From CADEDH01 sp039029735 (GTDB taxonomy: Bacteria; Actinomycetota; Acidimicrobiia; Acidimicrobiales; SZUA-35): a stretch of DNA of 64,000 nt. The position numbers were made by a program, and so were the translations under genes. Under the pieces are notes generated by a model that saw nothing but the letters and a program-made list of their open reading frames with translations, was not told the DNA's origin and made no database searches. The stretch lies in contig JBCCFL010000008.1 of NCBI GenBank assembly GCA_039029735.1, positions 62,001 through 126,000 on the forward strand. The letters are read 5' to 3'. Positions 31,684 to 40,760 of this stretch are shown piece by piece (positions within the stretch are counted from its first letter, which is position 1; every line of letters begins with the position of its first letter).

Positions 31684-31944
31684 GTCCCACCACTACTACT
31701 AGTCGGACGGCGGCCTCGGTCGTATCCACGAATCTTCGGGATCAGGTCCGATGGGCAATATCCCCCTTCTCAGGCCGTGGACCCGTTTGGCCTAGGGACA
31801 GAGTTCACGACCCTGGGGTAGCCTGATCACGGTTCGCCCTCATTGGGGGCGCAGCGGGTCGGCAGGGCAGCCGCCCGTGGGAGTTGATCCGGAGGGTCCC
31901 TGTTTCATGCGGCCTGAGTACGAGATCGAGGATCCCCTTTCGGC
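31684..31944. other. Intergenic region between the divergent sigma gene and the glycosyltransferase gene
   Basis: This 261-base region must hold promoters for both divergent genes. A TAGCCT hexamer at 31819-31824 could start a leader of about 110 bases before the glycosyltransferase. G/C-rich blocks in that leader can pair, but I recognise no riboswitch core. No open frame of interest is seen. Confidence 0.4.
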
Positions 31945-32829
31945 ATGAGTCGGCCGGAGGTGTCTGTCTGCATGCCGGTCTACCAGGCCGAGCGGCACGT
32001 GGCGTCAGCCATCGAGAGTGTGCTGCGCCAGACCTTCCACGACTGGGAACTGGTGATCGTCGACAACAGCTCCACCGATGGCACCGCCGAGGTGTTGAGC
32101 CGGTACGACGATCCGCGCATCGTGATCACCCGGAACGACGTGACCGTTGGCCTGGCTGACAACTGGAACCTCGCCGTACAGCGAGCCCGGGGTCGCTTCA
32201 TCAAGGTGCTGCCCGCCGACGACATCCTCTACCCGGAGTGCCTCGAACTCCAGGTCAAGGAGCACGACGCCCACCCGGGGATCGCGCTCGTGGCCTGCCG
32301 CCGTGATTTCATCGACGACAACGGTGAGGTGGTGCTGCGTAGCCGCGGCGTCCGGCGCCTCAGCGGGGAGCATCCATCGGCCCACGTGGTGAACCGGATC
32401 ATGGCGTCGGGCGTCAACCCGATCGGTGACCCGGCAGCCATGCTGTTCCGCCGCGATCACTTCCTCACCGCCGGCGAGTTCGACGCATCGCTCCCGTTCC
32501 CGATGGACCTCGAGCTGTCGGTTCGGCTCCTGGAGCACGGCACGTTCTTCGGGCAGTCCCACACGCTCTCGGCGTTCCGGGTCCATCCCGGCTCGATCAG
32601 CGCCGCCACGCTGTCGGATCAGGTGTGGGAGCATCGAACCCTGTTGCGTCGCATCGCGGCCAACGAGCAGTGGGACATCAGCCGCACGTTGTTGTGGCGA
32701 GGGCTGGCTCGAACCAGGATCGAGGGGCTCAAGCGACGCCTGCTGTTCACAGCGGTTGCCACCAACTCGTCGTTCGTTCGCCGCCTCCCGTCGGTGATGC
32801 TCGACGACGCCTCGAAGACGGCCCTGTGA
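31945..32829 (+). CDS. Family 2 glycosyltransferase
   Basis: This is a 294-residue protein of the GT-A fold. The N-terminal VSVCMPVYQAERHVASAIES, then WELVIVDNSSTDGTAEVL, gives the nucleotide-binding half; the metal-binding Asp pair is in KVLPADDILYPE. The later FPMDLELSVRLLEHG region fits the catalytic/acceptor part. There is no C-terminal membrane helix, so it is a soluble or peripheral enzyme adding a sugar to a lipid or surface glycan. It stands alone on the plus strand, with a long leader. The sugar donor is unknown. The next gene has its own promoter. Confidence 0.88.
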   Translation: MSRPEVSVCMPVYQAERHVASAIESVLRQTFHDWELVIVDNSSTDGTAEVLSRYDDPRIVITRNDVTVGLADNWNLAVQRARGRFIKVLPADDILYPECLELQVKEHDAHPGIALVACRRDFIDDNGEVVLRSRGVRRLSGEHPSAHVVNRIMASGVNPIGDPAAMLFRRDHFLTAGEFDASLPFPMDLELSVRLLEHGTFFGQSHTLSAFRVHPGSISAATLSDQVWEHRTLLRRIAANEQWDISRTLLWRGLARTRIEGLKRRLLFTAVATNSSFVRRLPSVMLDDASKTAL

Positions 32830-32843
32830 GCGAGGTGCCCGGC

Positions 32844-32849
32844 TAGGGT
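32844..32849 (+). promoter_or_regulatory. -10 element (TAGGGT) of the GNAT/acyl-CoA synthetase gene
   Basis: The hexamer ends 6 bases before the ATG at 32856, as expected for a leaderless transcript. Confidence 0.5.
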
Positions 32850-32855
32850 CGGGCC

Positions 32856-35510
32856 ATGGCAGCCACGCCGGTCGATTCGCCTCCCGGGTATCCGGCCGAG
32901 TGGGAGACCCACGCCGTGCTCGCCGATGGCAAGGTGGTCGAGGTCCGGCCGATCAAGCCGACCGATGCCCCCCGCCTCGATGCCTTCCACCAGCGGCAGT
33001 CGCCCACCAGCATCTACTACCGCTTCTTCCAGCATCGGCCGAAGCTGACACCGGCCGAGCTCGAACGCTTCACGGTGCTCGATTACCGCGAGCGCATGGC
33101 CTTCGTGGCCCTGGAGGAAGACCAGCTCGTGGCCGTGGCCCGCTACGAGAAGATGCCCGATGGTGGCGACCCCGAGGTGGCGTTCCTGGTCGACGACGAG
33201 CACCACGGGCGGGGCCTGGCCACACTCATGCTCGAGTACCTGGCCGCCGCCGCCCGCAGCGTCGGGCGGGAGGGGTTCCGGGCCACGGTGCTGCCGGAGA
33301 ACCACGGCATGCTTCGGGTGTTCCGCCAGGTCGGGTTCGGGGTGAAGACCAGGTTCGACGACGGGCTCATCGAAGTGGAGCTCGACATCCGTGTGACTCC
33401 TGAGGCGAGCGAGGCCATCGCCGACCGTGAGGCGTCGAGCCTCAACCGCGCCATGGAGCGCCTGTTGCGGCCAACGTCGGTGGCTGTGGTCGGAGCCAGC
33501 CGCCACCCAGGAACGGTTGGTCACGAACTGTTCCGCAGTTTGTTCGACGGCGGGTTCACCGGCGAGATCTACGGCGTGAACCCTGCAGCCGACCAGGTGC
33601 TCGGTCATCCGGTGTTCCCCTCTCTCCAGGCGATCGGCGCGCCCGTGGAGCTGGCGGTCGTTGCCGTGCCGGCGGCCGTCGTTGACGACGTGCTCGACGA
33701 CGCCATCGCCGCCGACGTGAGTGGCCTGCTGATCGTGGCCACCGGGTTCGCGGAGACGGGCGACGCGGGGCTGGCCCACGAACGCCGCCTGGTGGAGCGG
33801 GCCCGAGACCGCGGCATCCGCATCATCGGCCCCAACGCGTTCGGGCTCGTCAACACCGCCGAAGACACACGGCTGCGGGCGCTGTTCCTGCCGATCGAGC
33901 CCGAGCCGGGGCCGGTGGCCGTGGTGTCGCAAACCGGCCCACTCGGTGCGGCGGTGCTCGATCTGTTGGCCCGGCAGGGCATCGGTATCTCGTCGTTCGT
34001 CGCGGTCGGCAACCGGGCTGATGTGTCGGTGAACGATCTCCTCCAGCACTGGCGCCTCGACGCCGACACCAAGGCCGTCGTCGCCTACGTCGAGAACTTC
34101 GGTAACCCGCGCAACGCGGCCAACACCGCCCGGGCCCTCTCCCGTGAGAAACCGGTGGTGTCGTTGCGCCCTGAGGACGACCGTCTGGCTGACGTGCTGG
34201 CGCAGTCCGGTGTGATCCTGGTGGACAGCGTGGCCGAACTGGCCGAGGTCACTCAGCTCCTGGTGGACCAGCCGCCGCTGGCCGGGCCCCGCATCGCCGT
34301 GGTCACCAACGCCAGCTCGGTGGCCCGCCTCGCCATCGGCGAGGTGCGCCGGGCAGGGCTCGAGCCCGTGGTCCCGGCCAGCGTCGAGGCGCCACCTGGC
34401 GGGTGGCCGCTACCGGCGGTGGTGCTGGGCGACGTGGAGTCGATCCCGCTGAGTGGCGCCGAGACCACGGCCGACGTCGAGTCGGCCCTGGTGGCTGCCG
34501 CCGTCGACGAGCAGGTCGACGGGGTGCTGATTGCGCTCGTGCCCAATCTCCAGTTGAGCGTCGACGGGCTCAAGCGGGTGATCGATCGTGTGAACCGGGC
34601 CGTACCGAAGCCCATCGTTGCGGCTGGCCTCGTCGGCACCGACCAGTTGTCGGTGCCGGGGGTGCCGACGTTCAGCTTCCCGGAGCCCGCGGCCCGGGTA
34701 CTGGGCCGAGTGGCGGCATACCAGGCGTGGCGCGAGGGCGCCGAGGCCTACGGTGACGACGATGCCGTGGCGCTCGACGACGCCGACCGCGAGCGAATCC
34801 GCAGCTATGTGGACGACACGCTCGCCTCTGTGGAGTCGGGCCAGAGCGTGCGTCGCAGCCTGTGGTCGGCCGACGCCGAGCGCCTCGGCGCGATGCTCGG
34901 TGTTCCCATTCCCACCTGGGAGGCGGCGCGAGACGTCGAGACGATCGGCGCTGCCGCCGAACGTCTCGGTTATCCGGTGGTGCTGAAGGCCGAATCGGTG
35001 GCTGAGCGTGCGATCGGCGAGGCCGGCGGCGTCGCAATCGATCTGCACGATCGGGCCCAGGTGGAAGGCGCGTACGGGCGCATGGACGCCGATCCCCGGG
35101 TGTACGTTCCGCCAACGATCGTGCAGCGCATGGTGAGGGCGGGAACCAACGTGCGCATCGAGCTCACCCAGGATCGTCGCTACGGGGCGAGCGTGGCCGT
35201 CGGCCTCGGAGGGGCGGCCGGTCTCCGGGTGGGCACGGCGGGGCGCCGCCTGCTGCCCATCGGCGACGAGGACGTGGAAGCGCTGCTGATCGACCTCGCC
35301 CGCACCGTGACCATCGACGAAGCCTCTCGTGAGGTGCTGGCGGGAATGCTCGCCCGGCTGGGTGCCCTCGCCGTCGTCGCGCCGGAGCTGGCCACCGTAC
35401 GCCTCGATCCGGTGCTCGTTGCCGGCGTCGACACCGCTGTCGGCGACCTCACCGTCGAGGTTGTGCGGCGCCGCACGTCCCCGTGGCGAGAGGTACGACG
35501 GCTAGGGTGA
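32856..35510 (+). CDS. PatA-like protein: N-terminal GNAT acetyltransferase fused to NDP-forming acyl-CoA synthetase
   Basis: This is an 884-residue protein. Residues about 25-180 are a GNAT domain with VAFLVDDEHHGRGLATLMLE and a downstream VGFGVK strand. From about 200 come the CoA-binding Rossmann domain (VAVVGASRHPGTVGHELFR) and the ligase-CoA domain (VVSQTGPLGAAVLDLLARQG, then VGNRADVSVND). The C-terminal 230 residues are an ATP-grasp domain (LGYPVVLKAESVAERAIGEA). In enterobacterial Pat the GNAT lies at the C-terminus; the order here is the one known from actinomycete PatA proteins. Members acetylate lysines, for instance in acyl-CoA synthetases, and so switch acyl-CoA metabolism. Whether the ligase part is active cannot be judged. 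Confidence 0.88.
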   Translation: MAATPVDSPPGYPAEWETHAVLADGKVVEVRPIKPTDAPRLDAFHQRQSPTSIYYRFFQHRPKLTPAELERFTVLDYRERMAFVALEEDQLVAVARYEKMPDGGDPEVAFLVDDEHHGRGLATLMLEYLAAAARSVGREGFRATVLPENHGMLRVFRQVGFGVKTRFDDGLIEVELDIRVTPEASEAIADREASSLNRAMERLLRPTSVAVVGASRHPGTVGHELFRSLFDGGFTGEIYGVNPAADQVLGHPVFPSLQAIGAPVELAVVAVPAAVVDDVLDDAIAADVSGLLIVATGFAETGDAGLAHERRLVERARDRGIRIIGPNAFGLVNTAEDTRLRALFLPIEPEPGPVAVVSQTGPLGAAVLDLLARQGIGISSFVAVGNRADVSVNDLLQHWRLDADTKAVVAYVENFGNPRNAANTARALSREKPVVSLRPEDDRLADVLAQSGVILVDSVAELAEVTQLLVDQPPLAGPRIAVVTNASSVARLAIGEVRRAGLEPVVPASVEAPPGGWPLPAVVLGDVESIPLSGAETTADVESALVAAAVDEQVDGVLIALVPNLQLSVDGLKRVIDRVNRAVPKPIVAAGLVGTDQLSVPGVPTFSFPEPAARVLGRVAAYQAWREGAEAYGDDDAVALDDADRERIRSYVDDTLASVESGQSVRRSLWSADAERLGAMLGVPIPTWEAARDVETIGAAAERLGYPVVLKAESVAERAIGEAGGVAIDLHDRAQVEGAYGRMDADPRVYVPPTIVQRMVRAGTNVRIELTQDRRYGASVAVGLGGAAGLRVGTAGRRLLPIGDEDVEALLIDLARTVTIDEASREVLAGMLARLGALAVVAPELATVRLDPVLVAGVDTAVGDLTVEVVRRRTSPWREVRRLG
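35503..35508 (+). promoter_or_regulatory. -10 element (TAGGGT) of the quinone oxidoreductase gene
   Basis: The hexamer ends 8 bases before the ATG at 35517 and overlaps the stop codon of the preceding gene. So the oxidoreductase may be transcribed on its own as well as by read-through. Confidence 0.45.
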
Positions 35511-35516
35511 GCGGCC

Positions 35517-36491
35517 ATGCGTGCAGCGGTGATCGGATCCTATGGCGGCCCTGAAGTTCTGGAGATCAGGGAGGTGCCGGATCCCGTTGCCGGTGCCGAT
35601 CAGGTGGTGGTCGATGTCGCGGCGACGGCACTGAATCGGGCCGATCTGTTGCAGCGTCGAGGTCTGTACCCCGGGCCCGACACCGAGTTCGAGATCCCCG
35701 GTCTGGAGCTGGCTGGCTCCGTGTCGGACGTGGGCCCGGCCTGCACCCAGTGGTCGGTTGGTGACGAGGTGATGGCCATCGTCAGCGGCGCCGCCCACGC
35801 CGAACGGGTTGCGGTGAACGAGCGCCAGTTGCTGGCGGTGCCGGCGGCGGTGCCGCTCGCAGACGCCGCTGCCATCCCCGAAGTGTTCATGACGGCGTAC
35901 GACGCATTGGTCGTGCAGGGCGGCCTCACCTCTGGCCGCTGGGCCCTCGTGCACGCCGGCGCGTCCGGGGTGGGCACCGCGTCAATCCAGATCGCCAAGG
36001 CCATCGGGGCTCGGATCATCGTCACCGCGTCGGCGGGCAAGCTCGACCGTTGCCGCGCCCTCGGGGCCGACGTGGCGGTCGACTACGCCAGTGACTCCTT
36101 CGCCGACGCCGTGGCCGAGGCCACCGGGGGTGTCGGCGTCGACGTGGTGCTCGACGTGATCGGCGGCGAGTACACGATCGACAACATCCGGTCGCTCCGG
36201 GTGGGCGGACGGATCCTGCAGGTTGGGGTGATGGGCCAGCAGAAGGTGGAGCTGCCGCTCGGCATGCTCCTCCCGAAGCGGGCGTCGCTGATCGGCACCG
36301 TGCTGCGGGCCCGTCCGCTCGAAGAGAAGGCGGCACTCACCCAACGGGTGGCCCGAGAGCTGATCCCGCGCTTCGACGATGGATCACTCACACCGGTGAT
36401 CGATTCGCGGTACACCCTCGACGACATCGCCGAGGCGCACCGCTACATGGAGTCGAACGCCAGCGTTGGCAAGATCCTGCTCGACGTCTGA
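35517..36491 (+). CDS. Zinc-type alcohol dehydrogenase-like NAD(P)H:quinone oxidoreductase
   Basis: This is a 324-residue protein of the medium-chain dehydrogenase family, quinone oxidoreductase group. The N-terminal GroES-like domain has VVDVAATALNRADLLQRRGL and IPGLELAGSVSDVGP. The Rossmann domain has WALVHAGASGVGTASIQIAK, and the C-terminus ends GKILLDV, as usual. Zinc-ligand cysteines are absent, as in the PIG3/QOR subgroup. It would reduce quinones or enoyl compounds with NADPH in the cytoplasm. It starts 6 bases after the PatA-like gene but also has its own -10 element. Confidence 0.9.
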   Translation: MRAAVIGSYGGPEVLEIREVPDPVAGADQVVVDVAATALNRADLLQRRGLYPGPDTEFEIPGLELAGSVSDVGPACTQWSVGDEVMAIVSGAAHAERVAVNERQLLAVPAAVPLADAAAIPEVFMTAYDALVVQGGLTSGRWALVHAGASGVGTASIQIAKAIGARIIVTASAGKLDRCRALGADVAVDYASDSFADAVAEATGGVGVDVVLDVIGGEYTIDNIRSLRVGGRILQVGVMGQQKVELPLGMLLPKRASLIGTVLRARPLEEKAALTQRVARELIPRFDDGSLTPVIDSRYTLDDIAEAHRYMESNASVGKILLDV

Positions 36492-36523
36492 GCCGAGCAG
36501 GCCTGCGATTCAGGGGCGGTTGC

Positions 36524-37792
<1,269 letters not shown>

Positions 37793-38005
37793 GCGTGCTC
37801 TCCCTGTGTTGAACCTCAGCGTCCGCACCCCGTTGTGCGTGACCTATGGGACCTTTGACTTTTAGGACCTTTTCCCGCCCGAAACTAGCTGGTGGGAAGA
37901 CGTTCGTCATACTCAACGGGGAGACTGTCGCAGGTCTTTAGTGAGGGCTCGACATAAGGCGGCGCGAATGGTCTCTGCGGCCCAGCGTCGCGCTCGCGGC
38001 CTGGC

Positions 38006-39346
38006 TCACAGTGGGGTGTTGTCGTGGCGCCGGGGGCGCAGCCGCTCGCGCTTGGTAGCGAGCAGCGAGATCGCCGCCGTGAGCTCGCGGCGGGTTTCGG
38101 CGGGATCGATCACAGCGGTGATCGACGCACGCTCAGCCGCCGGGTAGGGGGTAAGGAACTGGGCCTCGTATTCCCGTTCACGCAACAGGCGCGTCTCCGC
38201 ATCATCTTTGCGGTGGAGGATCTCGACGGCGCCCTTGGCCCCCATCACGGCCACCTCGGCCGAGGGCCAGGCGAGCATGAGATCGTTCCCCATGTAGCGG
38301 GAGTCCATCACGATGTAGGCACCGCCGTAGGACTTGCGGAGGGTGAGGCCGATGCGGGGCACGGTGGCGCGGGCGTAGGCGAAGGCCAGCTGGGCGCCAT
38401 GGCGGATCATGCCTCGCCACTCCAGATCCTTGCCCGGTAGGAAGCCGGAGGTGTCGACCATCGTCACGAGCGGCACATTGAAGGCGTCGCACATCGCAAC
38501 GAAACGAGCGCCCTTCTGGGACGCCGGGATGTCGATGCTGCCGGCCAGGGCCTGGGTCTGGTTGGCCACGATCCCCACGGAGTGCCCGCCGAGAAAGGCG
38601 AACCCGGTGACGAGGTTCGGGGCCCAGCTCGCCCGCAGCTCGAGGAACTCACCGTCGTCGACCACGGCCTGGATCACATGGCGCACGTCGTAGGCCCCGG
38701 TGGGGGATGCCGGGAGCAACTCCCCGGCCTCGGGGGTGAACCGGTCGAGTGGGTCGTCGGTGGCGAGCGTCGGGGGGAGCTGATCGACGTGGTTCGGGAG
38801 GTGACCGAGCACCGCGCCGAGCAGGTCGAGGGCAGTGTCGACGTCGTCGGCGATCAGCGAGGCGAGGCCGGTCGAGCGGGCGTGGGCACCGGAACCGCCC
38901 AGAGCCTGGATGGTGATCGGCTCGCCGGTGTAGGTCTCGACCGCCTTGGGGCCGGTGACGAAGGCGTAGGCGTCGTTGGTGAACACCACCACGTCGGCCA
39001 GGGCCAGCAGCAGCGCAGTACCCGACACCATCGGCCCCTGAGCCACCATGAGGACCGGGATGACCCCGCTGGCCCGGACCAGGTTGCGAGCGGCCCGACC
39101 CCAGGCATCAGCCACGTCGAGCCCGTCCGACACCGTCACGCCGGTCATTTCCAGCACGGCCACGAACGGGAGCTGCTTGTCGAGCGCGGTGGCCACAGCG
39201 TCGGCCAGGGTGTTTGCGTCCTCGGCGCCGAGTGTCACCGGTTCGGGCGACGAATCGATCCTGGCGAGAATGACCGTTCGCCCATCGAGCGATGCGGTGC
39301 GCACCGAGATCGTGGGTCCGGCATGGGCTCGGAGGTCGACTGCCAC
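38006..39346 (-). CDS. Acyl-CoA carboxylase carboxyltransferase subunit (short form)
   Basis: This is a 446-residue protein from GTG, with TAGACA ending 7 bases upstream. Both crotonase-like halves of a PccB/AccD-type carboxyltransferase are seen: GPMVSGTALLLALADVVVFT in the first and SVGIVANQTQALAGSIDIPA, VDTSGFLPGKDLEWRGMIRH and SYGGAYIVMDSRYMG in the second. It is shorter than the usual 510-550 residues: the N-terminal 'ERI..LLD' region is missing. No biotin carboxylase partner lies nearby, unlike the fused enzyme at 22959. It should carboxylate an acyl-CoA with a partner encoded elsewhere. A divergent function, such as a decarboxylase, cannot be ruled out. Confidence 0.8.
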   Translation of the reverse strand: MAVDLRAHAGPTISVRTASLDGRTVILARIDSSPEPVTLGAEDANTLADAVATALDKQLPFVAVLEMTGVTVSDGLDVADAWGRAARNLVRASGVIPVLMVAQGPMVSGTALLLALADVVVFTNDAYAFVTGPKAVETYTGEPITIQALGGSGAHARSTGLASLIADDVDTALDLLGAVLGHLPNHVDQLPPTLATDDPLDRFTPEAGELLPASPTGAYDVRHVIQAVVDDGEFLELRASWAPNLVTGFAFLGGHSVGIVANQTQALAGSIDIPASQKGARFVAMCDAFNVPLVTMVDTSGFLPGKDLEWRGMIRHGAQLAFAYARATVPRIGLTLRKSYGGAYIVMDSRYMGNDLMLAWPSAEVAVMGAKGAVEILHRKDDAETRLLREREYEAQFLTPYPAAERASITAVIDPAETRRELTAAISLLATKRERLRPRRHDNTPL

Positions 39347-39353
39347 AGCGTCG

Positions 39354-39359
39354 TGTCTA
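39354..39359 (-). promoter_or_regulatory. -10 element (TAGACA) of the carboxyltransferase gene
   Basis: The hexamer on the minus strand ends 7 bases before the GTG start at 39346. It supports that start, and so the short form of the protein. Confidence 0.4.
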
Positions 39360-39498
39360 GCTGGTTTTGGTGCCGATCGCGGCGTTTGTCGAGCGATCCC
39401 CGGCCCGAGCGCGGGAGCTGCTGACAGCGCCTGCGAGCGGTGTGCTTCCAGCCGCCGCAGCGTGTGGCTGCCGGGTCAGCCCTGGCGTAGGCCTGGGC

Positions 39499-40419
39499 TC
39501 AGCCGGGTGTGGCGAGGTGGAGCCCTGGCACCTCGGGGGCACGAGCCACGATCAGGCCGTGCACGATCCGCTCCACGGCCTGGGCCGCCACGGTTGGCAT
39601 GCCCCGACGGCGGCGGGCCATGCCAACCGAGCGACGGGAGAGCCCCTTCACCGGGATCCTGGTCCACGGGCCGCCGATCCAGCCCGGTGCCGCCGTGGCG
39701 GGGACGATCGACACGCCATAGCCCTGGAAGGCCATCGACGCGAGCAGGCGCATGCCGTCGACCTCCATCTTGGGTTTCAGGCGCAGGTTGGCAGCACGGA
39801 AGGTCTCCTCCACCTCCTGGCGGAACGGGGTGCCCGGTGCGGCCAGGAGCAAGGGGTACTTGGCCAGGTATTCGAGGCTGATGTCGCCCTCGGCTCGGGC
39901 AAGGGGATGATCGGTGGGGCCGACCACGATGTGGTCTTCGGTGAACAGGGGCGAGGTGATCACCTCAGGGTCGTCCACGGGCAGCGCCACGACGCCGAGA
40001 TCGAGTTCACCGTCGAGAAGGCGCAGTTCGAGCGATCTCGTGCTGCCGTCGGCCACCACGAGCTGCACATCGGGCGCGGCCTTGGCCAGCTCGTCCACGA
40101 TCACCGGGGTGAGCCAGCGGGCCGTGGTGCCGATCACCCCGAGGCGCACCACCCCTCGGGGCGAGCCACGGAGCGACGACACGTCGGACTCCAGCGACGA
40201 CAGCTCGTTCTGGATGCGTCGCACCCGAACCAGCACAGCCTCGCCTTCCTGGGTGGGGCGACCGGTCGACCGGTCGATCAGCGTTGCGTCGAGCTCGCGC
40301 TCAAGCCTGGCCACGTGGGTTGAGATATTCGACTGTACGGTGTGAGTGGCTTTCGCCGCCGCCGTGAAACCGCCGTAGTCAACCACGGCGAGGAACGCCT
40401 GCAGCTGCCGTAGATCCAT
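39499..40419 (-). CDS. LysR-family transcriptional regulator
   Basis: This is a 306-residue protein from the ATG at 40419; the 13 residues upstream in frame are not typical. The N-terminal winged helix is standard (MDLRQLQAFLAVVDYGGFTA, then TVQSNISTHVARLERELDAT). The effector domain starts near residue 90 with VVRLGVIGTTARWLTPVIV and includes LDLGVVALPVDDPEV. Such proteins bind as tetramers and respond to a small metabolite. The upstream carboxyltransferase gene on the same strand, or the divergent region with the 6C RNA, could be targets. The inducer is unknown. Confidence 0.9.
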   Translation of the reverse strand: MDLRQLQAFLAVVDYGGFTAAAKATHTVQSNISTHVARLERELDATLIDRSTGRPTQEGEAVLVRVRRIQNELSSLESDVSSLRGSPRGVVRLGVIGTTARWLTPVIVDELAKAAPDVQLVVADGSTRSLELRLLDGELDLGVVALPVDDPEVITSPLFTEDHIVVGPTDHPLARAEGDISLEYLAKYPLLLAAPGTPFRQEVEETFRAANLRLKPKMEVDGMRLLASMAFQGYGVSIVPATAAPGWIGGPWTRIPVKGLSRRSVGMARRRRGMPTVAAQAVERIVHGLIVARAPEVPGLHLATPG

Positions 40420-40561
40420 CAGCGGCAATGATGACACAGATCGCTCGTCGGCATGCAAGCGGAGTCGGCATATCGACTCGATGGCGACATCTCACCCGCT
40501 CATCTGAGTTGTAGATGCTGGGTATCGTTACCAACTGGTAGCGCGATGGTCGAGGTGGGTC

Positions 40562-40567
40562 TATGAT
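40562..40567 (+). promoter_or_regulatory. -10 element (TATGAT) of the 6C RNA
   Basis: TATGAT is close to the consensus and would start transcription at about 40571-40575, at the foot of the first RNA hairpin. No clear -35 is seen 17 bases upstream. Confidence 0.5.
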
Positions 40568-40570
40568 CAA

Positions 40571-40690
40571 AACAGTTCTCGACCAGGTCCCCCTCTGAGT
40601 CGAGGTAGTTGCGAGTCGGATAGGTCCCCCCCCTTCCAATTCCGACGGTCGCACCGAAACCGGCCCTTCGAGGCCGGTTTCGCTCTTTTT
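40571..40690 (+). ncRNA. 6C RNA (actinobacterial small RNA with C-rich hairpin loops)
   Basis: This 335-base gap between genes holds a well-built small RNA. A first hairpin pairs CTCGAC (40578-40583) with GTCGAG (40599-40604) around a loop with AGGTCCCCC. A second pairs GTCGGA (40615-40620) with TCCGAC (40641-40646), lengthened by GCGA/TCGC, around a loop with AGGTC and eight C in a row. A strong intrinsic terminator follows. Two stems with C-rich loops before a terminator are the defining features of the 6C RNA class of actinobacteria. The first loop has five C, one fewer than the class name implies. Known members in mycobacteria regulate mRNAs by pairing through the C-rich loops. The call is by structure only. 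Confidence 0.75.
40656..40690 (+). terminator. Intrinsic terminator of the 6C RNA
   Basis: A perfect 10-bp stem, GAAACCGGCC with GGCCGGTTTC, closes a 6-base loop and is followed by GCTCTTTTT. It is the best intrinsic terminator in the window. Confidence 0.85.
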
Positions 40691-40746
40691 CGGCCAGGTC
40701 CTGTCGCTCCTCGCCCATTGATGCCTCCGCAGGCTGGCCAGGCGGC

Positions 40747-40752
40747 TAGCTT
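40747..40752 (+). promoter_or_regulatory. -10 element (TAGCTT) of the HAD-PlsC gene
   Basis: The hexamer ends 8 bases before the ATG at 40761 but only 2 bases before the ATG at 40755. With leaderless spacing the start is therefore more likely 40761. Confidence 0.4.
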
Positions 40753-40760
40753 CGATGGCG

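Noticed and set aside
31825..31944. Riboswitch in the leader of the glycosyltransferase gene
   Set aside because: The leader is GC-rich and can fold, but I could match no conserved riboswitch core.
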